Below, piece by piece: positions 51,145 to 60,516 of a DNA stretch of 64,000 bases (within the stretch, counting starts at the first letter, position 1; each line of letters starts with the position of its first letter). The stretch is from Microbacterium sp. SORGH_AS_0888 (GTDB lineage Bacteria; Actinomycetota; Actinomycetes; Actinomycetales; Microbacteriaceae), in contig NZ_JAUTAZ010000001.1 of NCBI RefSeq assembly GCF_030818905.1, positions 2,232,001 to 2,296,000 of the forward strand. The letters run 5' to 3'. Both the position numbers and the translations under genes were made by a program. The notes beneath the pieces were generated by a model. That model worked only from the letters and a program-made list of their open reading frames with translations. It was not told the DNA's origin and did no database searches.

Positions 51145-51521
51145 GACGTGCCGGAACGACGTGAGGCGCGAGCTCGCGCTGCTTCGTGCGCGTCGTGCAA
51201 CAGCGAGATGACTTTCTCCGACGTCGACTCTGCCGGGTTCACCACCGACACCCATCCGGCCCCACCGTATAGCGGGTGCCAAACGAACACGTCGGGATCA
51301 GCAGCGCTCGCCTCGTCATCCACGATCTGTGGTGCGCGGTCGCCGCCGACGTGGATGTTGACGCGAAACCGGCCAGGCTCGTCGAGTCTCGATTCCGGGT
51401 CGTCGGGATAGTTCTTCGTCACGATCCGAGCAGCGATCCCCACGAGCGTGCGGTCCGCCGGTTTCGCGCTAAGGCGTGCGTTCGACACGCACGCCTTAAC
51501 CGTGAACGTTCGCGTCGCCAT
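51141..51521 (-). CDS. DUF6194-like protein, N-terminus apparently replaced
   Basis: A 126-residue product. From about residue 30, IVTKNYPDDPESRLDEPGRFRVNIHVG through HPLYGGAGWVSVVNPAEST and LLHDAHEAARAR matches the uncharacterised DUF6194 family. The usual N-terminal third of that family is missing; the first ~28 residues come from sequence that overlaps the 3' end of the GH32 gene. It therefore looks like a gene truncated at the right edge of the accessory region. It is coupled to the Imm5-like gene. Confidence 0.6.
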   Translation of the reverse strand: MATRTFTVKACVSNARLSAKPADRTLVGIAARIVTKNYPDDPESRLDEPGRFRVNIHVGGDRAPQIVDDEASAADPDVFVWHPLYGGAGWVSVVNPAESTSEKVISLLHDAHEAARARASRRSGTS

Positions 51522-52887
51522 CGACCGCGACGTGCGTGAGAGGCGCTCTCGGGAAAATCTGCTGTGTCAACGTGACGGCCCCGTCATCCACGAACACCTC
51601 GACGGAGGTCGCGTCGATCACGAAGAGCACGTCCGTTAGACCGTTCTGCCCGCGCGGCAGTGGCGCGTCGTACTGTCTTGCGAAGCCCGCACGGAAGTCG
51701 CCGCCATGGGCGTCGGTTCGTACGATGCGGATCTGGCGTGCGCGGCCGTCGAAGGTGAAGGTAAGCGCCGCGGCATCCCCGTCGCCGATCTCGACGACGC
51801 TGTGTGACGTGGACTCAGTCGACACCCGAAGGCGGACGATGGTGAGACCGTCGATGTGTGATGGCAGGACGGGGCGCTGTCGAAGGACGTAGCTGCCCGG
51901 CGAACCTGACATCGAGAGCTCGCGCACCAGTGTCAGCGCCGAGCGCCAGGGAAAGGTTGGAGTGGCTTCGGCGTACTCCCAGTTGTTCATCCAGCCGAGC
52001 GTCAGGCGTCGATCCTCCGGAACGTTGCTGAACGATACGGCCGCGTAGTAGTCGGGGCCGTAGTCGAGCCAGTCGAATGTCTCGAGGCTGGCGCTGGTTG
52101 ACAGTCGGTCCGGCACGAACGTGCGGCCGTCGAAGTCGCCGATGAAATACTGCGTGCCCGATCCCCCTGCGATCCCTCCGGGGTTGAGGCTCACGACGAG
52201 GACCCACTTGGTCTCCCGTGACCCGTCGACCACGAGCGGGAAGAGGTCGGGGCATTCCCACACTCCGCCGCATGCGTGGGCGGGACCGAAGTCGGATGCG
52301 AACTCCCAATGGATCAGGTCCGTTGACGTGTAGAGGACGACGCGGTGGTCGGTTGCCTCCACCGCCACCATGACCCATCGTCCGGCTTGGGTGTCGCCGT
52401 GCCAAAAGACCTTTGGGTCGCGGAAGGCGTCCGACCCGACGTCGAGCACCGGATTGTGCGGGTACTTCGTCCACCGCATCCCTCCATCGAGACTGTACGC
52501 AAGAGCCTGTGCCTGTCGTTCGCTCCGACCGACATCCCCTGAGCGCACGCTCGTGTAGATCGCGACGAGTGCAACTTGGCCCGCTCCGGCGAAGCCGGCC
52601 GTGTTGGCCTTGTCGACCACCACGCTGCCCGAGAAGATCTGCTCGTCCTCGGTGAAGAGGATCGCTGTTTCGTGCTCGGTCCAATCGGTCAGATTCGTCG
52701 AGGTCGCGTGGCCCCACGACATGTTGCCCCATGCGGTGCCGAGCGGGTTGTTCTGGTAGTACGCGTGGTACACCCCGTCGACGTAGACCAGTCCGTTCGG
52801 GTCGTTCAACCATGTGTCGTGGGCGGTGAGGTGTGCGACGGGCCGTGTTCGGACGGCGGGGATGGCGCACGGTCTGACGGCGTTCAC
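51496..52887 (-). CDS. Glycoside hydrolase family 32 (levanase/sucrose hydrolase type)
   Basis: A 463-residue beta-fructosidase. The GH32 catalytic triad is present: nucleophile Asp in WLNDPNGLVY, transition-state stabiliser in FRDPKVFW, acid/base Glu in WECPDLFPL. The five-bladed propeller is followed by the C-terminal beta-sandwich ending SVEVFVDDGAVTLTQQIFPR. There is no signal peptide, so it acts inside the cell on fructo-oligosaccharides or sucrose brought in by the adjacent ABC importer. Levanase, inulinase and invertase activities cannot be separated from sequence alone. Confidence 0.9.
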   Translation of the reverse strand: MNAVRPCAIPAVRTRPVAHLTAHDTWLNDPNGLVYVDGVYHAYYQNNPLGTAWGNMSWGHATSTNLTDWTEHETAILFTEDEQIFSGSVVVDKANTAGFAGAGQVALVAIYTSVRSGDVGRSERQAQALAYSLDGGMRWTKYPHNPVLDVGSDAFRDPKVFWHGDTQAGRWVMVAVEATDHRVVLYTSTDLIHWEFASDFGPAHACGGVWECPDLFPLVVDGSRETKWVLVVSLNPGGIAGGSGTQYFIGDFDGRTFVPDRLSTSASLETFDWLDYGPDYYAAVSFSNVPEDRRLTLGWMNNWEYAEATPTFPWRSALTLVRELSMSGSPGSYVLRQRPVLPSHIDGLTIVRLRVSTESTSHSVVEIGDGDAAALTFTFDGRARQIRIVRTDAHGGDFRAGFARQYDAPLPRGQNGLTDVLFVIDATSVEVFVDDGAVTLTQQIFPRAPLTHVAVDGDANVHG

Positions 52888-52969
52888 GGTGATTCCATTC
52901 CTGTCGCGCGAGGCGACGGCATCCGAGGTGATGTCGTGTATGGCGGGGAGTGATGTCGTGCCGCGGCAG

Positions 52970-53896
52970 CTACTTCACCGAGCCTGCGGTCAGGCCGCGC
53001 ACGAAGTAGCGCTGCAGCGCGAAGAAGAGGGCGAGCGGGACGACGAGAGTGATAAACGAGCCGGCGGCCACTCGCGGCCACCCCTGTCCGTACTGGCCCA
53101 GGAGTCCGTAGAGTCCCTGTGTGAGCACGGCGTGCGGTCCGGACTGTATGAAGATCGCCGCGACCAGGAAGTCGTTCCATACCCACAGAAACTGGAAGAT
53201 CGCGAACGACGCGAGTGCCGGCACGGACAGTGGGACCACGAGCCGCCAGAAGATCTGGAAGTGGCTCGCTCCGTCCACGCGCGCCGCCTCGATGAGAGAG
53301 TTCGGCAGCGTCGACATGTAGTTGCGGAAGATGTAGATCGCCAGCGGCAATGCGAAGGTCGCGTGTACGATCCATGCCGCTGGGTACTCACCGACGATCT
53401 GGATGCCGGTGATGTTGCCAAACCAGACGAACAACTGAAGCACGGGTATGATCGCCAGCTGGATCGGAACGACCATGAGGCCCAAGACGATGGCGAAGTA
53501 GACCTCTTTGCCTGGGAAGCTGAAGAATGTGAACGCGTAGGCCGCCATCGCGGCCACGAGGATCGGCAGCACCGTTGCCGGAATCGCTACCGCGACGGTG
53601 TTCCACAGCGACGTGCCCACGTCGAGCGAATCCCAAGCCTGTGAGAAGTTGTCAAACGTCCAGGACTGTCCGAGCGGGTGTGCGAGGGCGCTCCACCATC
53701 CGGTGGCGTCGACGTCCGCTTTGGAGCGGAAGCTCGTCACGAGAATGCCCAGCAGCGGAAGCAGCCACGAGACGGCGATGCTCCCCGTCACGACGGTGAG
53801 GGCAGGGTGCGAGCGCGTCGCGGTCGTTCCACGGACGGCGCTTCGAGCGCTCCTCGTGTGTGGGCGGGAGTCGCGGATTGCCGGGGTCTCGGTCAT
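52970..53896 (-). CDS. Carbohydrate ABC transporter permease (MalG type)
   Basis: A 308-residue CUT1 permease with six membrane segments. The EAA loop that contacts the ATPase is SLIEAARVDGASHFQIFWRLVVPLSVPAL. The N-terminal ~30 residues are hydrophilic and cytoplasmic. It forms the channel with the MalF-type permease, whose stop it overlaps by 4 bases (ATGA). No ATPase gene is present; CUT1 importers often use a shared MsmK/UgpC-type ATPase encoded elsewhere. Confidence 0.93.
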   Translation of the reverse strand: MTETPAIRDSRPHTRSARSAVRGTTATRSHPALTVVTGSIAVSWLLPLLGILVTSFRSKADVDATGWWSALAHPLGQSWTFDNFSQAWDSLDVGTSLWNTVAVAIPATVLPILVAAMAAYAFTFFSFPGKEVYFAIVLGLMVVPIQLAIIPVLQLFVWFGNITGIQIVGEYPAAWIVHATFALPLAIYIFRNYMSTLPNSLIEAARVDGASHFQIFWRLVVPLSVPALASFAIFQFLWVWNDFLVAAIFIQSGPHAVLTQGLYGLLGQYGQGWPRVAAGSFITLVVPLALFFALQRYFVRGLTAGSVK

Positions 53897-54886
53897 CGGA
53901 GTTCCTCCTGTGCCCGGTAGCTACGGATCTGGTATGCGATCAGCGGCACGATCGCGATCATCAGCACGACGACCACGGCGGCCGCCTTGCCGGGGTTCTG
54001 GAAGCTGAACATCTGGTTGTAGAACTCGACCGCGAGGACGCTCGTGTCGTACTGGCCGCCGGTCATCGCGTAGATGATGTCGAAGATCTTCATCACGAAG
54101 ATCACGATCGTCACGAACACGGCGAGGATCGTTCCTCGAATCTGCGGAGCGATGATCGTCAGGAAGATGCGGCGTTCGCTGGCGCCATCGAGGCGCCCCG
54201 CCTCGATCGTCTCTTCTGGCACGCCCTTGATGGCGCCCGACAGGAGGACCATAGCGAACCCGACCTGCAGCCAGATCGCGATCACCATGAGGAGGAAGCT
54301 GTTGAGCCGACCGGCATCCACGGTCATCCATGGCACCGGATCGGCGCCGCCAGCTGTCCAGAGTGCGTTGAGCATCCCGGTCTGCGGCAGGCCGGGAGCT
54401 TTGTAGTCGTAGACAAATCTCCACGTGGCGGCGGCCGCCACTCCGGAGATCGCCATCGGGAGAAAGATCATCGCCTTGAACGTCGCCTCGCGTTTTCGCC
54501 CCAGACGGTTGGTGAGTGCGGCGACGATGAGACCTTCCCACGACGGCGCCCGCCGGCACGACCAGCACCCAGAGAACGTTGTTGACCAAGGTTCCGATGA
54601 AGCTGGGGCTCGCGAAGAGATCGATGTAGTTGTCGAGTCCCGCGAACGACGCACCCTCGCCGCGCCGTTGGCTGGCCCTCGTGAAGCTCTCGACGATCGT
54701 GCGGATGGCCGGATAGAGCAGGAACACCGCCACAAGCAGGATCCCCGGGGTGAGGAACACGTAAGGAATGAGTCGGGGCCGCCATCGCCGGGGCGCGCGA
54801 CCGATCGCCCAGTTGAGCAGCCAGAAGATGAGAAATGAGACGCCGAGACCGATGGTCACGGACGCGAGCGCGCTGACGATTGCCAT
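53893..54886 (-). CDS. Carbohydrate ABC transporter permease (MalF type; one-base frameshift in this sequence)
   Basis: The partner CUT1 permease. The N-terminal part (IPYVFLTPGILLVAVFLLYPAIRTIVESF, GLDNYIDLF) and the rest (GLIVAALTNRLGRKREATFKAMIFLPMAISGVAAAATWRF, EAA loop EETIEAGRLDGASERRIFLTIIAPQI) are in different frames. One extra base at 54531-54540 causes the shift; removing it gives an uninterrupted ~330-residue protein. It is downstream of the binding-protein gene in the fructan operon. Confidence 0.87.
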
Positions 54887-54972
54887 GAGGGCACCCCCTA
54901 GATGGTCGTGGGTTTATGGAGCCGACCCGGGGCGGGCCGCCGACCGTCTCTCGGTGGCCCGCCCCGGCGTCA

Positions 54973-56286
54973 CTATCGCTTCGGCCAGGACGCGTCGATC
55001 GCGGTGAAGGCGTCCGCCATCGTGGTCTGCCCGGCGAACCAGCTGGTCAGCTGCGTCCACTCCGTTCCGGCCCCGACTTCGCCCGGCATCTGGTCCGACG
55101 CGTCGAAACCGAACACCTTCGCCTCCTTGAGGAGCTCCTGTGCCTTCCGTTGGAACTGGGTCGTGTAGGCGCTGGTATCGAACGTTCCGTGTGGGGAGAG
55201 AAAGATCGCCTGACCCGCATAACCGTTCGTGCCGAAGTCCTTGCCGGTCAGGTACTCGACAACCTTCTTGGTCGCCTCGGTCTTACTGAACGCGCCGACG
55301 AGGTCACCGCCGCCGAGCATGGCATTGTCCGTTCCTTCCGGCGAGGGCAGCTGGAAGAAGTCGATGTTGCTCAGGTCGCCCTTCGCGATCTGCGCCTTGA
55401 CGCTGTCGGGGAAGAAGTCGGCCACGAACGATCCCTGACGCATCATGAAGCACTGGCCGTTGGCCTTGCCGTCGACGAAGAGCTGGTTGCCCGCCGTCTG
55501 GAACGAGGTGGTGGCCGCAGCGGGACCGCCACCGTTGATCTGCCCAGGGGCGAGCAGCTCGGCGGCGACCTTGTCGCCCGCCTTGGTGACCAGGCTGCTG
55601 TTGAACTTCACGTCGCCCGCGATCCAGCTGTCGTACTCGTCGAGCCCGCCGTAGCGAAGCACGTACTCCTCGAGCCAGTCGGTGGCGGGCCAGCCGGTCG
55701 CGCCACCCGACTCGAGCCCCACGCACCACGGGTACCCGAGGCCCTGGTCGACGATCTTCTTCTCGAGCGCGGTCATCTCGGCGTCCGTCGTGGGTACCGA
55801 CAAGCCTGCCGCGGCGAAGGCGCTCGGGTTGTACCAAACGAGCGACTTCACGTTGATGGAGTACGGGAGGCCATAGGTCTTCCCGTCGTTCTGGGCTATG
55901 GTCCCCAGTCCGTTCGCTTCGTCGGCTGTGATGGCCGCGACATCCACCCCGATGTCTTCGAGCGGGTAAAGCTGGTTGATCTGGCTCTTGAGCACGCCCG
56001 GCTGCGGGTAGATCGCGATGTCGGGCGGGTTCCCAGCTGCGGCGCGCGCGATGATCGCGGTCTGGAAGTCGGAGCTCGGTTCGTACTTCGCCGTGACCCC
56101 GCTCTTCTTGGACCACGCATCGAGGTCCGCCTGGAATGCCGTCGCCTGCGCGTCGGTGAAGGCGCCCATGATGGTGACCGTCGACCCCGATGTCTGGTCG
56201 TTCGGTGTCGACGAGCTGCAGCCCGCGAGAACCACCGCCCCCAGGGCAAGTGTCGCCACGGCGCCGAGACTGCTTCGAAGCTTCAT
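54973..56286 (-). CDS. Carbohydrate ABC transporter substrate-binding lipoprotein
   Basis: A 437-residue CUT1-type binding protein (SBP_bac_1). The signal peptide ends with lipobox VLAGCSSS (Cys ~23). Binding-fold landmarks are PDIAIYPQPG, YGLPYSINVKSLVWYN, and AMLGGGDLVGAFSKTEATKKVVEYLT. It is the first gene of the operon that includes two permeases and the GH32 enzyme, so its ligand is probably a fructose-containing oligosaccharide (inference). Paired LacI-type operators lie directly upstream. Confidence 0.93.
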   Translation of the reverse strand: MKLRSSLGAVATLALGAVVLAGCSSSTPNDQTSGSTVTIMGAFTDAQATAFQADLDAWSKKSGVTAKYEPSSDFQTAIIARAAAGNPPDIAIYPQPGVLKSQINQLYPLEDIGVDVAAITADEANGLGTIAQNDGKTYGLPYSINVKSLVWYNPSAFAAAGLSVPTTDAEMTALEKKIVDQGLGYPWCVGLESGGATGWPATDWLEEYVLRYGGLDEYDSWIAGDVKFNSSLVTKAGDKVAAELLAPGQINGGGPAAATTSFQTAGNQLFVDGKANGQCFMMRQGSFVADFFPDSVKAQIAKGDLSNIDFFQLPSPEGTDNAMLGGGDLVGAFSKTEATKKVVEYLTGKDFGTNGYAGQAIFLSPHGTFDTSAYTTQFQRKAQELLKEAKVFGFDASDQMPGEVGAGTEWTQLTSWFAGQTTMADAFTAIDASWPKR

Positions 56287-56322
56287 TGATTCTCTCCTCT
56301 ACTCCGATGTAAGGGCACGGAC

Positions 56323-56388
56323 CCAAATCGTTTTGAGGCGTGCGGGGTCAGCATATCCACGCGCGATGCAAAGCCCAAAACGATTTCG
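56323..56388. promoter_or_regulatory. Paired LacI-type operators of the fructan operon
   Basis: CCAAATCGTTTTGAGG (56323-56338) and CCAAAACGATTTCGG (56375-56389) are mirror-related copies of an AAATCGTTTT/AAAACGATTT site, about 52 bp apart, between the binding-protein and LacI genes. Spacing near five helical turns fits DNA looping. They carry the central CG and flanking A/T tracts typical of LacI-GalR operators. Confidence 0.6.
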
Positions 56389-56433
56389 GTAACGGCGACA
56401 TAACGATCCGCCGAGTCGAGCGGGGGTCTCAGA

Positions 56434-57480
56434 TCATCGGATCGCCGGCGGACAGACGGAGCCCCGCGTCTCCAGGCGTCCCGGGATCGCGACGACGGGG
56501 GGGCTCGCCGGGGTGAAGCCGCCCTCGAGCGCGTCGAGGAGAGTGTTCACAGCCCATGCCCCCATCTCGAAGTGGGGGAGGGCGATCGTCGTAAGGCCCG
56601 GCAGCAATCCGGCGGCAATCGGCTCGAAGTTGTCAACGCCAATGATCGACAGATCGTGGGGTACGGACAGCCCTGCGGCGCCTGCTTCCTGGTAGGCGCC
56701 CATCGCCATGGCGTCGTTGAAGCAGAAGAGCGCCGTTGGCCGTGGCTCGCTGGACGCGAGGAGGCGGGAAACCGCGATTCGGCCGGCGCGTGCGTCCGGG
56801 GGATCTCCGCCCATGACGATCCGGGGCCGGAGTCCCGCATCCCGCATCGCACGTTCGTATCCTTCGACCCGTCCATTGGCGCCCGGACCCGGTCGCGAGA
56901 CCGTGGTGTGCGCGATGTCATGGTGGCCTGCTTCGATGAGTGTGCGGGTCGCGTACTCCCCAATTGCGACCTCGTCGGGTACGACGGATCCGACCCGTCC
57001 TGCTGCGTCGGTGGCGTCGATGAGTACGCAAGGGATCGAGTACAGCGGCTCCGGTAGGTCTACCGGAGCCTGGTGGAACATCCGCGCATACAGAATCGCG
57101 TCGACCTGTGCCGATATGAGGCCCGCCAGCTGGTCGGCCTCGGCCTCGGCGTCGTGGTTGGAGTTCACCACAACGAGCAACTGCCCGCGCTCTCTCGCGA
57201 CACTTTGTGCACCAAGCACGACGCGCGTCGCGAACGGCGTCGTCGCGATGTCATCGGAGACGAAGCCGAGGATGTTGGATCTCCTGCTGCGTAGCGCGCT
57301 GGCCAGGCGATTGGGTGAGTACCCGAGCTCTTCGGCGACGCGTCGAACCCGCTCGCGCGTTGCGGTCGCGACCTGACCGCGGCCGCTCAATGCGTGGGAG
57401 ACGGTGGTGGCCGACACCTGGGCCGCACGGGCGACGTCTGTGATCCCGACGGGCTTGGCTCGGTCGTCGTAGTTACTCAC
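56434..57480 (-). CDS. LacI-family transcriptional repressor
   Basis: A 348-residue repressor. The helix-turn-helix and hinge are GITDVARAAQVSATTVSHALSGRGQVATATRERVRRVAEELGYSPNRLASALR. The sugar-binding core includes IALPHFEMGAWAVNTLLDALEGG near the end. GTG 57480 is preferred: AGGAGG lies 7 bases upstream; GTG 57483 is adjacent. It lies upstream of the fructan operon, on the same strand, and probably controls it through the paired operators. Confidence 0.92.
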   Translation of the reverse strand: MSNYDDRAKPVGITDVARAAQVSATTVSHALSGRGQVATATRERVRRVAEELGYSPNRLASALRSRRSNILGFVSDDIATTPFATRVVLGAQSVARERGQLLVVVNSNHDAEAEADQLAGLISAQVDAILYARMFHQAPVDLPEPLYSIPCVLIDATDAAGRVGSVVPDEVAIGEYATRTLIEAGHHDIAHTTVSRPGPGANGRVEGYERAMRDAGLRPRIVMGGDPPDARAGRIAVSRLLASSEPRPTALFCFNDAMAMGAYQEAGAAGLSVPHDLSIIGVDNFEPIAAGLLPGLTTIALPHFEMGAWAVNTLLDALEGGFTPASPPVVAIPGRLETRGSVCPPAIR

Positions 57481-57523
57481 CACGAAACCTCCTCGAAGCC
57501 TCACAGTAGCCGAGCGAGACGGC

Positions 57524-57946
57524 TCACGGTGCCGTCTCGTCGCCGACCACGGCAGTGAGGATCCGGGCGAGCAGGGCGCGTTCGGGCTCGTCGAGTGGGG
57601 CGAAGAGCGTGTCGAGCACGGTGGCGACTATCCGGCGTCCCGCCGCGAGAGCGTCGTGCCCCGCATCCGTGAGCGAGTGGTCGATGCGGCGCCCGTGTCC
57701 CGCGGAGCGCACGATCAACCCGCGGGCGTGCATCCGCTGCGCGAGTGTGCCGAATGCCTGGTCGCTCTGGAAGGTCGCCGCGGCCAGTGCGTGTCCGGAC
57801 GCGCCGGGCATCCGTTCGATCGCGCGGAGCGCGTCCCACTGAACGAGCGTCACCCCGACATCGCGGAGGGCGATGTCCATCGCTCGATGGTTGCGGTACT
57901 GCGCCTGCTTGATCGTGCGGCCGAGCAGTTCGAGGTCCGTCGTCAT
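57524..57946 (-). CDS. MarR-family transcriptional regulator
   Basis: A 140-residue winged-helix regulator. Typical stretches are VTLVQWDALRAIERMPGASGHALAAATFQSDQAFGTLAQRMHARGLIVR (DNA-binding region) and HGRRIDHSLTDAGHDALAAG (wing). A leaderless-type -10 box lies 6 bases upstream. It is divergent from an alpha/beta hydrolase gene, the probable target. Confidence 0.9.
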   Translation of the reverse strand: MTTDLELLGRTIKQAQYRNHRAMDIALRDVGVTLVQWDALRAIERMPGASGHALAAATFQSDQAFGTLAQRMHARGLIVRSAGHGRRIDHSLTDAGHDALAAGRRIVATVLDTLFAPLDEPERALLARILTAVVGDETAP

Positions 57947-57952
57947 CGTGCT

Positions 57953-57958
57953 ATCGTA
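57953..57958 (-). promoter_or_regulatory. -10 box TACGAT for the leaderless MarR gene
   Basis: On the minus strand TACGAT is followed by 6 bases and ATG 57946. The adjoining AT-rich TATCAGCATACTTATATA (57957-57974) is the likely MarR operator and the promoter of the divergent hydrolase. Confidence 0.5.
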
Positions 57959-57991
57959 TCAGCATACTTATATAAACATGTTGAATCGAGG

Positions 57992-58741
57992 ATGCAGGTG
58001 ACCACAGTGAAGCCTCCGATGCGTACCGCCCTTGTCCTCCACGGCGGCGGCGGCCCGCGGACGGTCGCGCCTCTCGTCGACCACCTCGCCGCGACCATGC
58101 ATGTCGTCGCGCCGACCCACCCGGGCTGGAACGGGACGCCTCGTCCGGACGGCATCGCCTCCGTCGCCGATCTCGCCACGTTCTACCTGGATCAGCTGCG
58201 CGAGCAGGGCGACAGCGACGTCGTGCTCATCGGATCCTCGATCGGCGGGTGGATCGCGCTCGAGATGGCGGTGCAGTCCGCTGGTGACGAGCGGTACGCG
58301 AGCGCCGTGGGCGCGGTCGTCGACATCGATGGTGTCGGAGTGGTTGTCGAGGGGGAGCCGATCGCGGACTTCTTCGCGCTCGATGCTCGAGGTCTGGCTC
58401 AGGCTGCCTGGCATGATGCCGAGCGCGGCTACATCGACCCCGCCACGCTGACGGACGAGCAACGCGCCATGCAACAGGCCAACGGGCAGACCATGGCCGC
58501 CGTGGCCGGTGTCGGGATGAGCGACGCAACGCTGCTCGGACGATTGGGCGCGATCAGCGTGCCCGCTCTCGTCGTCCATGGAGCCAGTGACCGGATCGTC
58601 ACACCGGCGTACGGTCGCGCCGTTGCGGCGGCGATCCCGGGCGCCTCGTTCGCCGAGGTCGCCGCCGCCGGTCACCTGCCCCATCTCGAGGCTCCCCAGG
58701 CGACCTGGGCCGTCATGGACCCGTTCCTCGCCCGCGCCTGA
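57992..58741 (+). CDS. Alpha/beta hydrolase
   Basis: A 249-residue hydrolase. The oxyanion region is VLHGGGGPRT, the nucleophile elbow is LIGSSIGGW (GxSxG), the acid is in VVHGASDRIV and the His in AAGHLPHLEAP. The product is cytoplasmic. The substrate is not known; the divergent MarR regulator suggests a response to a small aromatic or ester compound. ATG 57992 has GAGG close upstream; the frame extends far upstream without meaning. Confidence 0.88.
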   Translation: MQVTTVKPPMRTALVLHGGGGPRTVAPLVDHLAATMHVVAPTHPGWNGTPRPDGIASVADLATFYLDQLREQGDSDVVLIGSSIGGWIALEMAVQSAGDERYASAVGAVVDIDGVGVVVEGEPIADFFALDARGLAQAAWHDAERGYIDPATLTDEQRAMQQANGQTMAAVAGVGMSDATLLGRLGAISVPALVVHGASDRIVTPAYGRAVAAAIPGASFAEVAAAGHLPHLEAPQATWAVMDPFLARA

Positions 58742-58888
58742 CGGTGCCGGCTCCCCCTCTTTCCATCACTGTCCGAGCCTCGGAGATCGTCAACGACGAG
58801 CCCCCTCAACGTCATCGAGCCAGGCAGCACCGACGACACGACGACGCCCGCCGCGTTGGATGCGGTAGAAGGAACCGGCTGGCCGCCG

Positions 58889-60446
58889 TCAGTCGCGGTA
58901 CGTGCGGACGCTCGCCGAGCCGTCCGAGCGCGGGTCGCTCCCGGCATCCAGCTCGCCGTCGGGGGCCACGGCCACGAGGTTGGCGTGGCCGACGAGCTCA
59001 TCGGCATCCGGGGTCTCGATGACGTGCAACGTCGTGTGCGTGAGAGCGTCGCGTGCGAGCGACGGGAGGTCGCGCTCCACATAGACGTTCGACGGGCTGT
59101 CGCCGTCGCGCTGGGGCCCCACGATGGCGCGTGGAGCCGACACCGCCTCCTGCGCCGAAGCCCCCGACATCGCGTGCAGCAACGTCTGCGCATGGATCTG
59201 CGGCTGCCCCTGTCCACCCATCGTCGCCGACACGAACCGCAGACCCCGCTCGTCGGTCACCATGACCGGCATGAGGGTGTGCAACGGACGCTTGCCCGGG
59301 GCGAGCACGTTCGGCGACGACGGGTCGAGAGAGAAGCCGGTGCCGCGGTTGTGCAGCAGGATGCCGGTGGACGGCTCGACGACCGCCGCCCCGAAGGCGT
59401 GGTACACGCTCTGGATCAGCGAGACCGACCACCCCGACGAGTCCGACACCGCGATGCCGACCGTGTCGCCACGCGGACGACGGAAACCGGGCAGCACGGG
59501 CTCGTCGCCCCGCGCCCCGGCGTCGCCGTCGAGAATGATCGCTCACGTCCCCCGACGTCACCCGCGGATCGGCGAGCAGCTCGTCGCGCACGAGGTTCGC
59601 CGCGAAGAAGCGCTCCATCATGCGCCCGAAGCCCGCGCCCAGCGGGTCGGCGATCCTCCGCCGTTCCAGATCGCGCAACACGCGCAGCAGGACGAAACCG
59701 TGCGTGTTCGGTGGGCTCGTCAGCACCCGATACGGCCCGAAGGAGGTCGTCAGCGGCTCGACCAGCTCGGGATGGAAGAGCAGGAGATCCGCCGCGCCGA
59801 TGCGAGACCCGAGCCGCTCGAGACCCGCGACGAACTGCGCCGTGAGCGGGCCGTCGTACAGGGCCGCGGCCCCGCCGTCGCCGATCGTCTCGAGCGTCCG
59901 CGCGAGCACCGGCTGAACCAGAGCGTCACCCTCGGCCGGGATGCCGTCGGCGAGGAACGTGTCGCGGAATCCCTCATCGAATCCGATCGCCGACTCCTCC
60001 TCGCGGAACGCCGCGGCGAGCGAGCGTGACACCGGCACGCCCTCGCGCGCCGCCGCGATGGCATCCTCGAAGATCTCGCCCCACGGGCGCAGGCCACCCA
60101 GCCGGCGCAGCACGTCCCACCCGCGGATGGCACCCGGAACCGTCACGGTGTCGATGCCCCGGTACGGCAGCACGTCGCCGTGCGCCTCGCGCATCGCGGC
60201 GCGGTCGACGGTGGAGGCCGCCGGGCCCGAGGCGTTCACGCAGCGCGTCCGCCCCGAGGGATCGCGCACGAGCGCGATCAGGTCGCCGCCGATGCTGACG
60301 TTGTGCGGGTAGACCACGCTGAGCGTCGCCGCCGCGGCCAGGGCGGCGTCGATCGCGTTGCCGCCGCGGGCGAAGGCCCGTTCCGCGGAGCGGGTGGCAT
60401 CGGCGTGCGGAGTGGCGATGGCGCCGGTCAAAGGCTTACGAGACAT
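58889..60446 (-). CDS. Gamma-glutamyltransferase family protein (one-base frameshift in this sequence)
   Basis: An Ntn-hydrolase of the gamma-glutamyltransferase family, about 518 residues when restored. The N-terminal part has ARGGNAIDAALAAAATLSVVYPHNVSIGGDLI and the C-terminal part TVGIAVSDSSGWSVSLIQSVYHAFGA, with the catalytic Thr expected at the DTVG start, plus NRGTGFSLDP and SATMGGQGQPQIHAQ. The frame shifts between 59538 and 59546, where one extra base is present. It has no signal peptide. It is upstream of, and co-directional with, a polar amino-acid ABC importer, so it probably processes gamma-glutamyl compounds brought in. Confidence 0.85.
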
Positions 60447-60516
60447 GGGTCTTCCTCGGTGGTGGTGCAGGTGGGGCGTCAGTGCAGGGGGTGATCGCGC
60501 GACGGCGGCCCGGCGG

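Noticed and set aside
34531..51500. A prophage
   Set aside because: No integrase, capsid, terminase, portal, tail or lysis genes are found; the contents are defence, redox and regulatory genes.
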